A stretch of DNA of 64,000 bases from Polaromonas sp. Its GTDB lineage: Bacteria > Pseudomonadota > Gammaproteobacteria > Burkholderiales > Burkholderiaceae_C. The stretch lies in NCBI RefSeq assembly GCF_030680935.1, contig NZ_JAUXUP010000007.1:80297-144296 (forward strand). The letters run 5' to 3'. This document shows, piece after piece, positions 34,943 through 43,363 of the stretch. A program made the position numbers and the translations under genes. The number at the start of each line of letters is the position of its first letter. Within the stretch, counting starts at the first letter, position 1. The notes beneath the pieces were generated by a model. It saw nothing but the letters and a program-made list of their open reading frames with translations. It was not told the origin of the DNA and made no database searches.

Positions 34943-37839
34943 TGACTCGCGAAACCAAATCTACCTGCCCGTACTGTGGGGTAGGCTGTGGCGTGGTTAT
35001 TGAGTCCGAGGCCGACCAGATCACCGGCGTGCGCGGCGATCCGGACCATCCGGCCAATTTCGGACGGCTGTGCACCAAGGGCTCGACCTTGCACCTGACC
35101 GCGTCCCATGCCGTCACGCGCCAGACCCGGCTGCTGCACCCGATGCAGCGCACGCAGCGCGGCGGTTTACCGCTACGCACAAGCTGGGACAGTGCGCTGG
35201 ACTTTGCCAGTGAGAAGTTTGCGCAGATCATCCGCGACCACGGACCGGTCGCCGTCGGTTTCTACATTTCTGGCCAGCTGCTGACCGAGGACTATTACGT
35301 CTTCAACAAACTGGCCAAGGGCCTGATAGGCACCAACAACGTCGACACCAACTCGCGCCTGTGCATGAGCAGCGCGGTGGCGGGCTACAAACAAACGCTG
35401 GGCGCCGATGCACCACCCAGTTGCTACGACGACGTGAACCACGCGCAATGCATCTTCATCGTTGGCAGCAACACGGCCTACGCGCACCCGATTCTTTTCC
35501 GGCGCATCGAGGATGCCAAGGCCGCCAACCCGGCGATGAAGATCATCTTCTGCGACCCGCGCCGTACCGACACGGCCGGCATTGCGGATCTGTATCTGCC
35601 GATTCAGCCGGGTACCGATGTATCGCTGTTCAACGGCATGCTGCACATCATGCTGTGGGAAGGCTGGACCCAGCCGGCCTGGATCGCTGAACACACCAAC
35701 GGCTTTGATGCGCTGAAAACCACGGTGCGCGACTACACGCCCGACTTGGTCGCGGACACCTGCGGTATCAGAAAGGAAGACCTGTTCACGGCCGCCAGAC
35801 TGTTTGCCACTTCCGCCGCGACGCTGAGCCTGTATTGCCAGGGCCTGAACCAGTCCAGCAGTGGCACCGCAAAAAATGCGGCGCTCATCAATCTGCACCT
35901 GGCCACCGCACAGATCGGCAAGCCCGGCGCCGGGCCTTTCTCGCTGACCGGCCAGCCCAATGCCATGGGCGGTCGCGAAGTGGGTGGTCTGGCGAATCTG
36001 CTGAGCGCGCACCGCGACATGGCCAACCCCCAACACCGTGCCGAAGTGGCTGCGCTGTGGGGCATCCCCTCCGTTCCGGAAAAACCCGGAAAAACCGCCG
36101 TCGAAATGTTTCAGGCCGCAGCCGATGGAGAGATCAAGGCGCTGTGGATCGCCTGCACCAATCCGGCCCAGTCCATGCCCGACCAGGCCACCGTGCGGCG
36201 GGCCCTGCAGCGCGCCGAACTGGTGGTGGTGCAGGAAGCCTTTGCCACGCCCTCCACCTGCGACTACGCCGACCTGCTGCTGCCGGCCACCACCTGGGGC
36301 GAAAAAACCGGCACCGTGACCAACAGCGAGCGTCGTATCAGCCGCGTCCGGCCCGCCGTGGCCGCACCGGGTGAAACACGTCACGACTGGTCGATTGCGG
36401 TGGCGTTTGCGCAGCGGCTTGAAAAACTTTTGCCGGTGCAAAAAATCAGCACGCTGTTTCCGTGGCCAGTCGCCGACGAAATCGTCGCTGTGGAAAGCAT
36501 CTGGAACGAACACCGTGAATCGACACGCGGGCGCGACCTCGACATCACCGGCATGAGTTACGCCATGCTCGAAGCCGCGCCGCAGCAGTGGCCGCTCAAG
36601 GAAGGTGAAGCCAGCGGCAAGGTCCGGCTCTACGAAGACGGCATCTTCCCGACCGAAGACGGCAAGGCGCGCTTCGTCAACACCGTCTACAAACCGGTGG
36701 CCGAACCACGCGAATCGCGTTTCCCCTTCTCGCTGACCACCGGCCGCCTGCGCGACCAGTGGCACGGCATGAGCCGCACCGGTACGCTGGGTCGGCTGTT
36801 TGGCCATGTGGCAGAACCGTCGATCCAGATGAACGCGCAGGACATGGCGCGACGCCTGCTGAAAGACGGCGACCTGGTGCACGTGACCTCCAAGCGCGGC
36901 TCCATCGTGGTACCACTGCAGGCTTCACCGGAAGTGGCAGTGAGCCAGGCCTTCATGGCCATGCACTGGGGCGAAGAGTATCTGAGCGGCCTCTCTGCCA
37001 GCGGCGAGCGGCTGGCCGGCGTCAACGCGCTGACCACCTCGGCCTATTGCCCGAGTTCGAAGCAACCCGAACTCAAACACGCTGCCGTCAAAATCCTCAA
37101 GGCTGAACTGCCCTGGTCGCTGCTGGCCATGGCCTGGCTGCCTGAGGGTCAGGCCCTTGCCGCGCGGGAACAACTCAAGCCGCTGATGGCCGCCTTTGCC
37201 TTCAGCAGTTGTGTGCCTTTTGCCAACGAGGTGCCGCTCGGTGAGGCCGGGCGCCAACGCACCGGCGTGCTGTTTCGTGCTGCGGCTTTTGAAGCTGCGC
37301 CAGCCGCCATGCTGAAAAACATCGAGGCCATCCTCGGGCTTGACGGTGCCGATGTGCTGCGTTATGCCGACGCCAAAAAAGGCCAGCACCGCGCGGCGCG
37401 GCTGGTGCGCAAAGGCGAGCAGGCTGAACTGGCCGGCTTTGTGCTCGCTGGCGATGTCAGCGCGCAGGCCTGGATCAAGGCCTTGCTGCAGGACGAACTG
37501 CCCGCACAGGCCTATGGCCGCCTGCTGTTGCTGCCCGGTGCCAAAGCCCCCGGTGCAATGATGCCGCGCGGCAAACCGGTGTGCAGTTGTTTCAGCGTCA
37601 GTGACGAACAGATCGCGGCCGGCCTGCGCGCGATCGTGAACGAGCCCGGCGGCGCGGGCCTGCTCGCCAGCGATGACGAGCGCCTGCTTGCCCTGCAGGA
37701 CAAACTCAAATGCGGCACCAATTGCGGCTCATGTGTCCCCGAGATCAAACGCCTCATCCGCAGTGCCGCCCTGGCCCTCCCGCCAGGCGGCGGCAATCCG
37801 GGCGGGCGCAATGTGATTCCCATCAAGGTGCTCGCCTGA
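34942..37839 (+). CDS. nasA: Assimilatory nitrate reductase, molybdenum catalytic subunit with C-terminal [2Fe-2S] domain
   Basis: 965-residue Mo-bisMGD enzyme that reduces nitrate to nitrite in the cytoplasm. The N-terminal STCPYCGVGCGVVI binds a 4Fe-4S cluster. Then come GTNNVDTNSRLCMSSAVAGY with the presumed molybdenum-ligand Cys, and ALWIACTNPAQSMPDQ. The C-terminal ~75 residues hold a BFD-like [2Fe-2S] motif (CSCFSV ... CGTNCGSCVPEIKRL). ATG at 34942 is preferred to GTG at 34939. No separate NasC-type reductase gene is present here, so its electron donor is not evident. Confidence 0.95.
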   Translation: MTRETKSTCPYCGVGCGVVIESEADQITGVRGDPDHPANFGRLCTKGSTLHLTASHAVTRQTRLLHPMQRTQRGGLPLRTSWDSALDFASEKFAQIIRDHGPVAVGFYISGQLLTEDYYVFNKLAKGLIGTNNVDTNSRLCMSSAVAGYKQTLGADAPPSCYDDVNHAQCIFIVGSNTAYAHPILFRRIEDAKAANPAMKIIFCDPRRTDTAGIADLYLPIQPGTDVSLFNGMLHIMLWEGWTQPAWIAEHTNGFDALKTTVRDYTPDLVADTCGIRKEDLFTAARLFATSAATLSLYCQGLNQSSSGTAKNAALINLHLATAQIGKPGAGPFSLTGQPNAMGGREVGGLANLLSAHRDMANPQHRAEVAALWGIPSVPEKPGKTAVEMFQAAADGEIKALWIACTNPAQSMPDQATVRRALQRAELVVVQEAFATPSTCDYADLLLPATTWGEKTGTVTNSERRISRVRPAVAAPGETRHDWSIAVAFAQRLEKLLPVQKISTLFPWPVADEIVAVESIWNEHRESTRGRDLDITGMSYAMLEAAPQQWPLKEGEASGKVRLYEDGIFPTEDGKARFVNTVYKPVAEPRESRFPFSLTTGRLRDQWHGMSRTGTLGRLFGHVAEPSIQMNAQDMARRLLKDGDLVHVTSKRGSIVVPLQASPEVAVSQAFMAMHWGEEYLSGLSASGERLAGVNALTTSAYCPSSKQPELKHAAVKILKAELPWSLLAMAWLPEGQALAAREQLKPLMAAFAFSSCVPFANEVPLGEAGRQRTGVLFRAAAFEAAPAAMLKNIEAILGLDGADVLRYADAKKGQHRAARLVRKGEQAELAGFVLAGDVSAQAWIKALLQDELPAQAYGRLLLLPGAKAPGAMMPRGKPVCSCFSVSDEQIAAGLRAIVNEPGGAGLLASDDERLLALQDKLKCGTNCGSCVPEIKRLIRSAALALPPGGGNPGGRNVIPIKVLA

Positions 37840-37894
37840 CACATCGCGCTTAAGCTCATAACGAAAAGTTATCTGCCTTCGCCGACAATCACGC

Positions 37895-38800
37895 ATGTCC
37901 ATCGCCCAGTACATCAAGGTCATAGGCCGCGGCAAAGACGGCGCCCGGCCACTTACGCGCGAGCAGGCCGCCGACCTGTTCGGCCAGGTGCTCGATGGCA
38001 GCGTGACCGACCTGGAGATTGGCGGCTTTTGCCTGGCCATGCGTATCAAGGGCGAAACTCCCGAAGAGATGGCGGGTTTTCTGGACGCCACTTATCAGCG
38101 CATGCAGCGCTTTCCGGCCAGTGACAGGCCCACCGTGGTGCTGCCCAGCTACAACGGCGCGCGCAAGCTGCCAGTGCTGACGCCACTGCTGGCACTGCTG
38201 CTCGCGCGTGAGGGTTTGCCGGTACTGGTGCATGGCACAGCCACCGAGTCCAGCCGGATTTTTACATCGAATGTGCTTGCAGCCCTTGATATACATGCGC
38301 AAACAGCTATTAAATCAATAGCGAATGGCGAAGTGGTGTTTGCCCCCACAGAACTGCTGTGCCCCGGCCTCAAGCGCCTGCTGGACGTGCGGCGCGCGGT
38401 TGGCCTGCGCAACCCGGCACACAGCCTGGTCAAGATCATGAACCCCTGCCTGGGCCAGGCGCTGGTGGTCAGCAGCTACACGCACCCGGAATACGCGATC
38501 TCCATGGGCCAGACCTTTGAACTGATCGCAGCCAACGCCCTGCTGCTGCGCGGCACCGAAGGCGAGGTGGTGGCCGATGCACGCCGCACGCCGCAGATGG
38601 AAGCTTTCATCGGCGGCCAGCGCACGCTGTTGCAGGAATTCCAGCCCGGCACGCTGGCCAGTGTGCCGGACCTGCCCACCGCCATCGACAGCGACAGCAC
38701 CGCCGCCTATATCCGCGCGGTGATGTCGGGCTCGCACGCCGTACCTGCATCGATCGCCCGGCAGGTGGAACATATCTTGCAATTGACATCCCAACTATGA
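37895..38800 (+). CDS. ybiB: YbiB/TrpD2-family DNA-binding protein (glycosyltransferase family 3 fold)
   Basis: 301 residues. The protein resembles anthranilate phosphoribosyltransferase (TrpD) in fold: GRGKDGARPLTREQAADLFGQVLDGSV is the N-terminal helical domain, and LPVLVHGTATESSR and HSLVKIMNP are later family segments. YbiB proteins lack TrpD activity and in Escherichia coli bind nucleic acids. The section ALDIHAQTAIKSIANGEV is encoded by a copy of the dispersed repeat. It sits between nasA and cobA and overlaps cobA by 4 bp. Its role in nitrate assimilation, if any, is unknown. Confidence 0.85.
   Translation: MSIAQYIKVIGRGKDGARPLTREQAADLFGQVLDGSVTDLEIGGFCLAMRIKGETPEEMAGFLDATYQRMQRFPASDRPTVVLPSYNGARKLPVLTPLLALLLAREGLPVLVHGTATESSRIFTSNVLAALDIHAQTAIKSIANGEVVFAPTELLCPGLKRLLDVRRAVGLRNPAHSLVKIMNPCLGQALVVSSYTHPEYAISMGQTFELIAANALLLRGTEGEVVADARRTPQMEAFIGGQRTLLQEFQPGTLASVPDLPTAIDSDSTAAYIRAVMSGSHAVPASIARQVEHILQLTSQL
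38262..38323 (-). repeat. Dispersed repeat, copy E, inside ybiB
   Basis: On the minus strand CGCTATTGATTTAATAGCTG, TTTGCGCATG and TCAAGGGCTGCAAGC occur in consensus order. The copy lies wholly within the ybiB reading frame and keeps it open, contributing about 20 residues. Confidence 0.75.
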
Positions 38801-39585
38801 CAAGCAGCAAGCACTCTTCTTCACGCGGCCATTGCACCCTGGTCGGCGCAGGCCCAGGCGACCCGGAGCTGCTCACGCTCAAGGCGCTCAAGGCCATACA
38901 GACCGCCACCGTGTTGCTGGTGGACGACCTGGTCAGCGACGAAATTGTTGCCTTTGCAAAACCCGGCGCGCGCATTGTCCACGTCGGTAAACGCGGCGGC
39001 TGCAAATCCACACCGCAGGAGTTCATCGAAAAACTCATGATCATGGCCGTGCGCGAAGGCGAAAATGTGGTGCGCCTCAAGGGCGGTGACCCCTTCATAT
39101 TCGGGCGCGGCGGCGAGGAGGTCGAGCACCTGCAGGCCGCCGGCATTGAAGTGACCGTCGTCAACGGTATCACTGCGGGCCTGGCGGCCGTCACCTCGCT
39201 GGGCGTGCCGCTGACACATCGCCAGCATGCCCACGGCGTGGTGTTTGTCACCGGCCACGCCAAACCAGGCGACGAAGGCACCGACTGGCGCATGCTGGCC
39301 GAAACCGCTTTCAAAGCCAAACTGACGCTGGTGATCTACATGGGTGTCAGTGGCGCCGGCCGCATCCAGAACGAATTGCTGACCGGCCTGCCCGCGACCA
39401 CACCAGTGGCTGTGATCCAGAACGCCACGCTGGCGAACCAGCGCCACATCGCCACCACACTGGGCGAGCTGGCCCAGGCGATCAGCGATTCCGTCCTGGC
39501 CAGCCCGTCGGTCATCGTGGTGGGCGATGTGGTCAGCGGCATCGCGGCAGCCACAGAGCACCCGGCGCAATTCAAGACCGCCTGA
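38797..39585 (+). CDS. cobA: Uroporphyrinogen-III C-methyltransferase (siroheme synthesis)
   Basis: 262-residue SAM-dependent methyltransferase (SUMT) that makes precorrin-2, the precursor of siroheme. Visible are LVGAGPGDPELLTLKALKAI, VVRLKGGDPFIFGRGGEE and VVNGITAGLAAVTSLGVPLT, all strongly conserved. It has only the methyltransferase part; the CysG-type dehydrogenase/ferrochelatase domain is absent. Its place at the end of the nitrite reductase cluster fits supply of siroheme to NirB. Confidence 0.95.
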   Translation: MTSSKHSSSRGHCTLVGAGPGDPELLTLKALKAIQTATVLLVDDLVSDEIVAFAKPGARIVHVGKRGGCKSTPQEFIEKLMIMAVREGENVVRLKGGDPFIFGRGGEEVEHLQAAGIEVTVVNGITAGLAAVTSLGVPLTHRQHAHGVVFVTGHAKPGDEGTDWRMLAETAFKAKLTLVIYMGVSGAGRIQNELLTGLPATTPVAVIQNATLANQRHIATTLGELAQAISDSVLASPSVIVVGDVVSGIAAATEHPAQFKTA

Positions 39586-39650
39586 TCGCCCAGACGCGGG
39601 CGCCAAGGCTACACTCCCGAGGTAAAACAACGGCCACGGGAGCATGAGCC

Positions 39651-40775
39651 ATGCTTGAGAAGCTCAATGAACTGACAGAAAGCCACGGCGCCCTGCGCCG
39701 GGGCCGCGGCCTGATCAGCGGCGTGATTGCCCTGAGCCTGGGCATCCTGTGTTTTCTCGGCGTGCTGGCCTTTCACTTCCCTGAGTACCTGACAACTCCC
39801 CAATTGCGCCAGAGCTACAACGTGGACATCATTCGCATGCTCATGTTCTCGGCACTGGTGATCGCCGGCGGCATGTCCCTGGTCAATATCATCTTCAACC
39901 GCTCGCGTTGGTTGTCTGGCGCCGCCTTTCTGCTGGTAGCGGGTGCCGCGCTGCTGGGCGGGCACAAGGTGCCGGTCACCGACTTTGCCAACAACACGCC
40001 CTACATAGGCCTGGACTGGTTCATCCTGGACCTGCTGGGCTCCTCGCTGATCTTCATCTTCATTGAAAAGCTGTTTGCACTGCGCAAGGAGCAAGCAGTC
40101 TTCCGCGCGGAATGGCAGACCGACTTTCACCACTTCATCGTCAACCACATGATTGTGGGCTTCATGCTGCTGGCCACCAATCTACTGGTCCATCGCATCT
40201 TTGGCTGGGCGGCCCACGACGGCATTCGCGGCTGGGTGCAAAACCTGCCTTTTTGGGCGGCGGTGTTACTCATCGTGCTGGTTGCCGACCTGGCGCAGTA
40301 CTGGACACACCGCGCCTACCACCAGGTACCGATGTTGTGGCGCCTGCACGCGGTACACCACAGTGTCAAAAGCATGGACTGGCTGGCCGGCTCCCGCCAG
40401 CACATCGTCGAAGTACTGATCACCCGCACGCTGGTTCTGGCGCCCATTTACGTGCTGGGGTTCTCCAAGGAAGTGATTGACGCCTACATCGTCATCGTCG
40501 GCTTCCAGGCGGTGTTCAACCATGCCAACGTCAGCGTGCACCTGGGCCCCCTGCGTTACGTCATCGTCACGCCCAACTTTCACCACTGGCACCACAGCCA
40601 GGACCAGGACGCGCTGGACCGTAATTACGCCGCACACTTCGCGTTTCTTGACCACCTGTTCGGCACGGCCGTCAAAAGCAGCAAGTTATGGCCCGAACAT
40701 TACGGGGTACTCGGCGACTACGTGCCGAACGGGTTTGTCAGGCAGTTCAAGTTTCCTTTTACCTGGAAAGGGTGA
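39651..40775 (+). CDS. Sterol desaturase / fatty acid hydroxylase superfamily membrane protein
   Basis: 374 residues with at least five hydrophobic helices. The di-iron histidine motifs are HRAYH (with LHAVHHS 13 residues later) and NFHHWHHSQ near the C-terminus, the pattern HxxxH-HxxHH-HxxHH of the superfamily. It would hydroxylate or desaturate a lipid in the membrane. The substrate cannot be told. It stands alone between cobA and baiN with GGGAGCATGAGCC before its ATG. Confidence 0.87.
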   Translation: MLEKLNELTESHGALRRGRGLISGVIALSLGILCFLGVLAFHFPEYLTTPQLRQSYNVDIIRMLMFSALVIAGGMSLVNIIFNRSRWLSGAAFLLVAGAALLGGHKVPVTDFANNTPYIGLDWFILDLLGSSLIFIFIEKLFALRKEQAVFRAEWQTDFHHFIVNHMIVGFMLLATNLLVHRIFGWAAHDGIRGWVQNLPFWAAVLLIVLVADLAQYWTHRAYHQVPMLWRLHAVHHSVKSMDWLAGSRQHIVEVLITRTLVLAPIYVLGFSKEVIDAYIVIVGFQAVFNHANVSVHLGPLRYVIVTPNFHHWHHSQDQDALDRNYAAHFAFLDHLFGTAVKSSKLWPEHYGVLGDYVPNGFVRQFKFPFTWKG

Positions 40776-40795
40776 GCTTGCTACAGCCCAAACTT

Positions 40796-40860
40796 GCTCC
40801 AATTTTGATAGCTGTTCACGGACGCCAGTCATGGGTCAGAGGCCGATTTGACTGAAAAAT
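40796..40860 (+). repeat. Dispersed repeat, copy F, carrying the baiN start codon
   Basis: GCTCCAATTTTGATAGCTG, TTCACGGACGCC and GGGTCAGAGGCC are followed by GATTTGACTGAAAAAT. The TTG at 40848 within it is the apparent baiN start, with AGAGG five bases upstream, also inside the repeat. Confidence 0.75.
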
Positions 40861-42122
40861 ACGACGTAGTAGTCATAGGCGCAGGTGCTGCCGGCCTGTT
40901 TTGTGCGGGCCTGGCTGGCCAGCGCGGACTCAAGGTGCTGCTGCTGGACCACAGCGAAAAAGTGGCCGAAAAAATCCGCATCTCGGGCGGTGGCCGCTGC
41001 AACTTCACCAACCGTGACACCACGCCGGCCAACTTCGTCGGCGAGAACCCGCATTTCTGCCGCTCGGCCCTGTCGCGCTACACGCCGCAGGACTTCATCA
41101 CCCTGCTGCAGCGTTACCAGATCCCTTTCCACGAAAAACACAAAGGCCAGCTGTTTTGCGACCGCTCGGCGGAGGACGTGATCAACATGCTGCTGGCCGA
41201 ATGTGATGCTGGCGGTGTCACACGCTGGCAGCCCTGCCGGGTTTCAAGCATCAAACAGGCATCCAGCCCAGACAAGACAAGCGCAAGCAGCTATCAAATC
41301 GAGAGCGACCGGGGGTTGATCGAAGTGCCGCAAGTGGTCATTGCCACCGGCGGGCTGTCGATTCCCAAGATCGGAGCGACCGATTTTGGCTACCGCATCG
41401 CCAAGCAGTTCGGCCTTCGACTGGTCGAGCCGCGTGCCGCGCTGGTGCCGCTGACCTTCGACGGCGAGGCCTGGGCGCCCTACGCCCAGCTTTCCGGTCT
41501 GGCGCTGCCGGTGCTGATCGAAACCGGTACGCCGGACGCCACGCCCAAGCAGCGCAAAAAAGCCGTGGTCTTCGCCGAAGACCTGCTGTTCACGCACCGC
41601 GGCCTGAGCGGGCCTGCGGTGCTGCAGATATCGAGCTTCTGGCGCGAAGGCCAGCCGGTACGCATCAATCTCGCACCCGGCGTGGACCTGCCCACCCTGC
41701 TGCTGCGCGCCAAGGCCAGCTCGAAAAAACTGATCGCCAACGAGCTGGCTACGCTGGTGCCCAGCCGCCTGGCCGACGCCTGGGCAAGCCGCGACCCCGC
41801 CTGGCAAAAACCCGTCAGCGAGGCCACCGACAAGGCCCTGACCGCACTGGCCGAGCGCCTGCAGGACTGGCAGCTGATACCAACGGGCACCGAGGGCTAC
41901 AAAAAGGCCGAAGTCACGCTGGGTGGCGTCGATACCCGCGATTTGTCGTCCCAGACCATGGAATCCAGGCAGCAAGGCCTGTATTTCATCGGAGAAGTCG
42001 TCGACGTGACCGGCTGGCTCGGCGGCTACAACTTCCAGTGGGCCTGGGCCAGTGCCCATGCCTGCGCCGAAGCCTTGGCGCTAAAACACAACAACACATC
42101 CCCCCACCCCTCCCCGCGTTGA
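40848..42122 (+). CDS. NAD(P)/FAD-dependent oxidoreductase, BaiN/YhiN (HI0933) family
   Basis: 424-residue flavoprotein. The N-terminal DVVVIGAGAAGLFCAGLAGQ binds FAD, and KIRISGGGRCNFTN and VIATGGLSIPKIGATDFG are HI0933-family signatures. C-terminal VVDVTGWLGGYNFQWAWASA is the conserved FAD-binding end. The start is TTG at 40848. The only ATG nearby (40831) is in another frame and a TAG at 40809 blocks further extension, so TTG (or CTG at 40812) must be used. Residues around SSPDKTSASSYQ derive from repeat copy G. The physiological substrate is unknown. Confidence 0.9.
   Translation: MTEKYDVVVIGAGAAGLFCAGLAGQRGLKVLLLDHSEKVAEKIRISGGGRCNFTNRDTTPANFVGENPHFCRSALSRYTPQDFITLLQRYQIPFHEKHKGQLFCDRSAEDVINMLLAECDAGGVTRWQPCRVSSIKQASSPDKTSASSYQIESDRGLIEVPQVVIATGGLSIPKIGATDFGYRIAKQFGLRLVEPRAALVPLTFDGEAWAPYAQLSGLALPVLIETGTPDATPKQRKKAVVFAEDLLFTHRGLSGPAVLQISSFWREGQPVRINLAPGVDLPTLLLRAKASSKKLIANELATLVPSRLADAWASRDPAWQKPVSEATDKALTALAERLQDWQLIPTGTEGYKKAEVTLGGVDTRDLSSQTMESRQQGLYFIGEVVDVTGWLGGYNFQWAWASAHACAEALALKHNNTSPHPSPR
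41240..41307 (-). repeat. Dispersed repeat, copy G, inside baiN
   Basis: On the minus strand CGCTCTCGATTTGATAGCTG, CTTGCGCTTGTC and GGGCTGGATGCCTGTTTGA match the consensus well. The copy encodes part of a surface-type segment rich in Ser in the BaiN-like protein and keeps the frame. Confidence 0.8.
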
Positions 42123-42398
42123 CCAGCAGGGGCCGCGGATCCGGCTCTGCCGGCCGGCAGGCTGGCGGCTGCGGCTCCGAGCCCGCTTGAGCGGGCATGG
42201 ACAGACGCCAGATGCGCTGCCTCTGGCAGCGCGGCGCCCTGCAAGGGCAGCGCCCCCTTGGGGGGCAGAGAGCTACACGAAGTGAGCGAACGTGGGGGCC
42301 AACCAGCCACGGCCGCGAAACCGGCTCTGCCGGGCCGCAGGCGCTGCGGCTCCCTCTGGGGGCAGGGAGTTACACGCCGTGAACGACCGTGGGGGTGC
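42123..42398 (+). repeat. GC-rich, repeat-filled gap before rpsU
   Basis: Two related blocks are visible: 42252-42300 (CCCCCTTGGGGGGCAGAG ... GAACGTGGGGGCC) and 42352-42398 (CCCTCTGGGGGCAGGGAG ... GACCGTGGGGGTGC). The phrase CCGGCTCTGCCGG occurs twice (42141 and 42321), and hairpins such as GCCCGC-TTGA-GCGGGC are present. No gene is seen. The blocks may act as terminators after baiN or be mobile intergenic elements. Confidence 0.65.
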
Positions 42399-42404
42399 TA
42401 TAAT
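42396..42404 (+). promoter_or_regulatory. Extended -10 promoter for rpsU
   Basis: TGC-TATAAT gives an extended -10 box about 82 bp before the rpsU ATG. A clear -35 is not seen 17 bp upstream, as expected for an extended -10 promoter. It lies at the right end of the second GC-rich repeat block. Confidence 0.6.
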
Positions 42405-42486
42405 CTCAGGCTTTGCTGGCAAACCCGCGTCTGGCCTGATTCTGATCAGATCACTAAGGACGCAAAATTTTTGGATCACTTCATCA

Positions 42487-42699
42487 ATGACGACCATTCG
42501 TGTAAAAGATAACGAGCCCTTCGACGTGGCTCTGCGCCGTTTCAAGCGCACCATCGAAAAACTCGGCCTGCTGACCGACCTGCGCGCCCGCGAGTTTTAC
42601 GAAAAGCCAACTGCCGAGCGCAAGCGCAAGAAGGCTGCCGCCGTCAAGCGCAACTACAAGCGTATCCGCTCGATGCAACTGCCCAAGAAGCTGTACTAA
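42487..42699 (+). CDS. rpsU: 30S ribosomal protein S21
   Basis: 70 residues, full length for S21. [20 protein letters not shown], the [13 protein letters not shown] basic patch and the C-terminal MQLPKKLY are all typical. A longer frame upstream would cross the repeat region and is rejected. S21 assists translation initiation near the 16S 3' end. It is followed by a strong terminator. Confidence 0.97.
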   Translation: MTTIRVKDNEPFDVALRRFKRTIEKLGLLTDLRAREFYEKPTAERKRKKAAAVKRNYKRIRSMQLPKKLY

Positions 42700-42719
42700 A
42701 TCAGTACGCGCCTTCTGGC

Positions 42720-42756
42720 AAAAAAGCCCGCACGAGGACGCTCTGCGGGCTTTTTG
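42720..42756 (+). terminator. Intrinsic terminator after rpsU
   Basis: GCCCGCA (42726-42732) pairs with TGCGGGC, flanked by AAAAA on the left and TTTTT on the right, so it can work in both directions. It is 20 bp after the rpsU stop. Confidence 0.9.
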
Positions 42757-42790
42757 CCTTTTTACCCCCTACCGACTGATGGAGAACACC

Positions 42791-43237
42791 ATGTCCCTCA
42801 AAGACCAGATCACCGAAGACATGAAAACCGCCATGCGCGCCAAGGACAGCGAGCGCTTGGGCACCATCCGCCTGCTGCTGGCGGCCCTCAAGCAAAGAGA
42901 AGTCGATGAGCGCGTGGTGCTTGACGACGCGGCCGTGGTCGCCATCGTTGACAAGCTGATCAAGCAGCGCAAGGACTCCATCGAAGCCTTCGAGAAGGCC
43001 GAACGCAAAGACCTGGCCGACAAGGAGGCCGCAGAGCTGCTGGTGCTGCAGGCCTATCTGCCGGCCCGCCTGAGCGCTGATGAAGTCGCCGCCGAGGTCA
43101 AGGCCATCGTCACCGAACTCGGTGCCTCGGGGCCCGGCGACATGGGCAAGGTCATGGGTGCGGTGAAAGCCAGGCTCGCCGGCAAGGCGGACATGGGTCA
43201 GGTGTCGGCGGCGGTCAAAGCAGCGCTGGCGGCTTAG
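42791..43237 (+). CDS. GatB/YqeY domain-containing protein
   Basis: 148-residue protein of the YqeY family, which resembles the tRNA-binding tail of GatB. SLKDQITEDMKTAMRAKDSERLGTIRLLL at the N-terminus and GPGDMGKVMGAVKARLAGKAD at the C-terminus are diagnostic. It may act in tRNA amidation or as a stand-alone tRNA-binding protein; the exact role is not established. The order rpsU-yqeY is common in proteobacteria. GGAGAA precedes the ATG at 42791. Confidence 0.93.
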   Translation: MSLKDQITEDMKTAMRAKDSERLGTIRLLLAALKQREVDERVVLDDAAVVAIVDKLIKQRKDSIEAFEKAERKDLADKEAAELLVLQAYLPARLSADEVAAEVKAIVTELGASGPGDMGKVMGAVKARLAGKADMGQVSAAVKAALAA

Positions 43238-43300
43238 CCCAGCCGTCGGGAGAGTAGGGCCGCGTGATTCTTCGGTCGCGGGCTTCGAGCCCGCTCCCTC

Positions 43301-43363
43301 GCTCTTAGCTTCGCTGGTCGATCCCCGCAAGCGGGGCCCCTCGCCCCGCGCTGCGCTAAGAGC
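43301..43363. terminator. Large stem-loop between convergent yqeY and pmbA
   Basis: GCTCTTAGC (43301-43309) pairs with GCTAAGAGC (43355-43363), which overlaps the pmbA stop. A nested CCCCGC-AA-GCGGGG hairpin lies inside and GCGGGC-TTCGA-GCCCGC just to the left. No T-run is evident. It is placed where a bidirectional terminator would be. Confidence 0.5.

Noticed and set aside
35173..36882. 569-codon open frame opposite nasA
   Set aside because: Shadow frame; nasA codons are clearly conserved on the plus strand.
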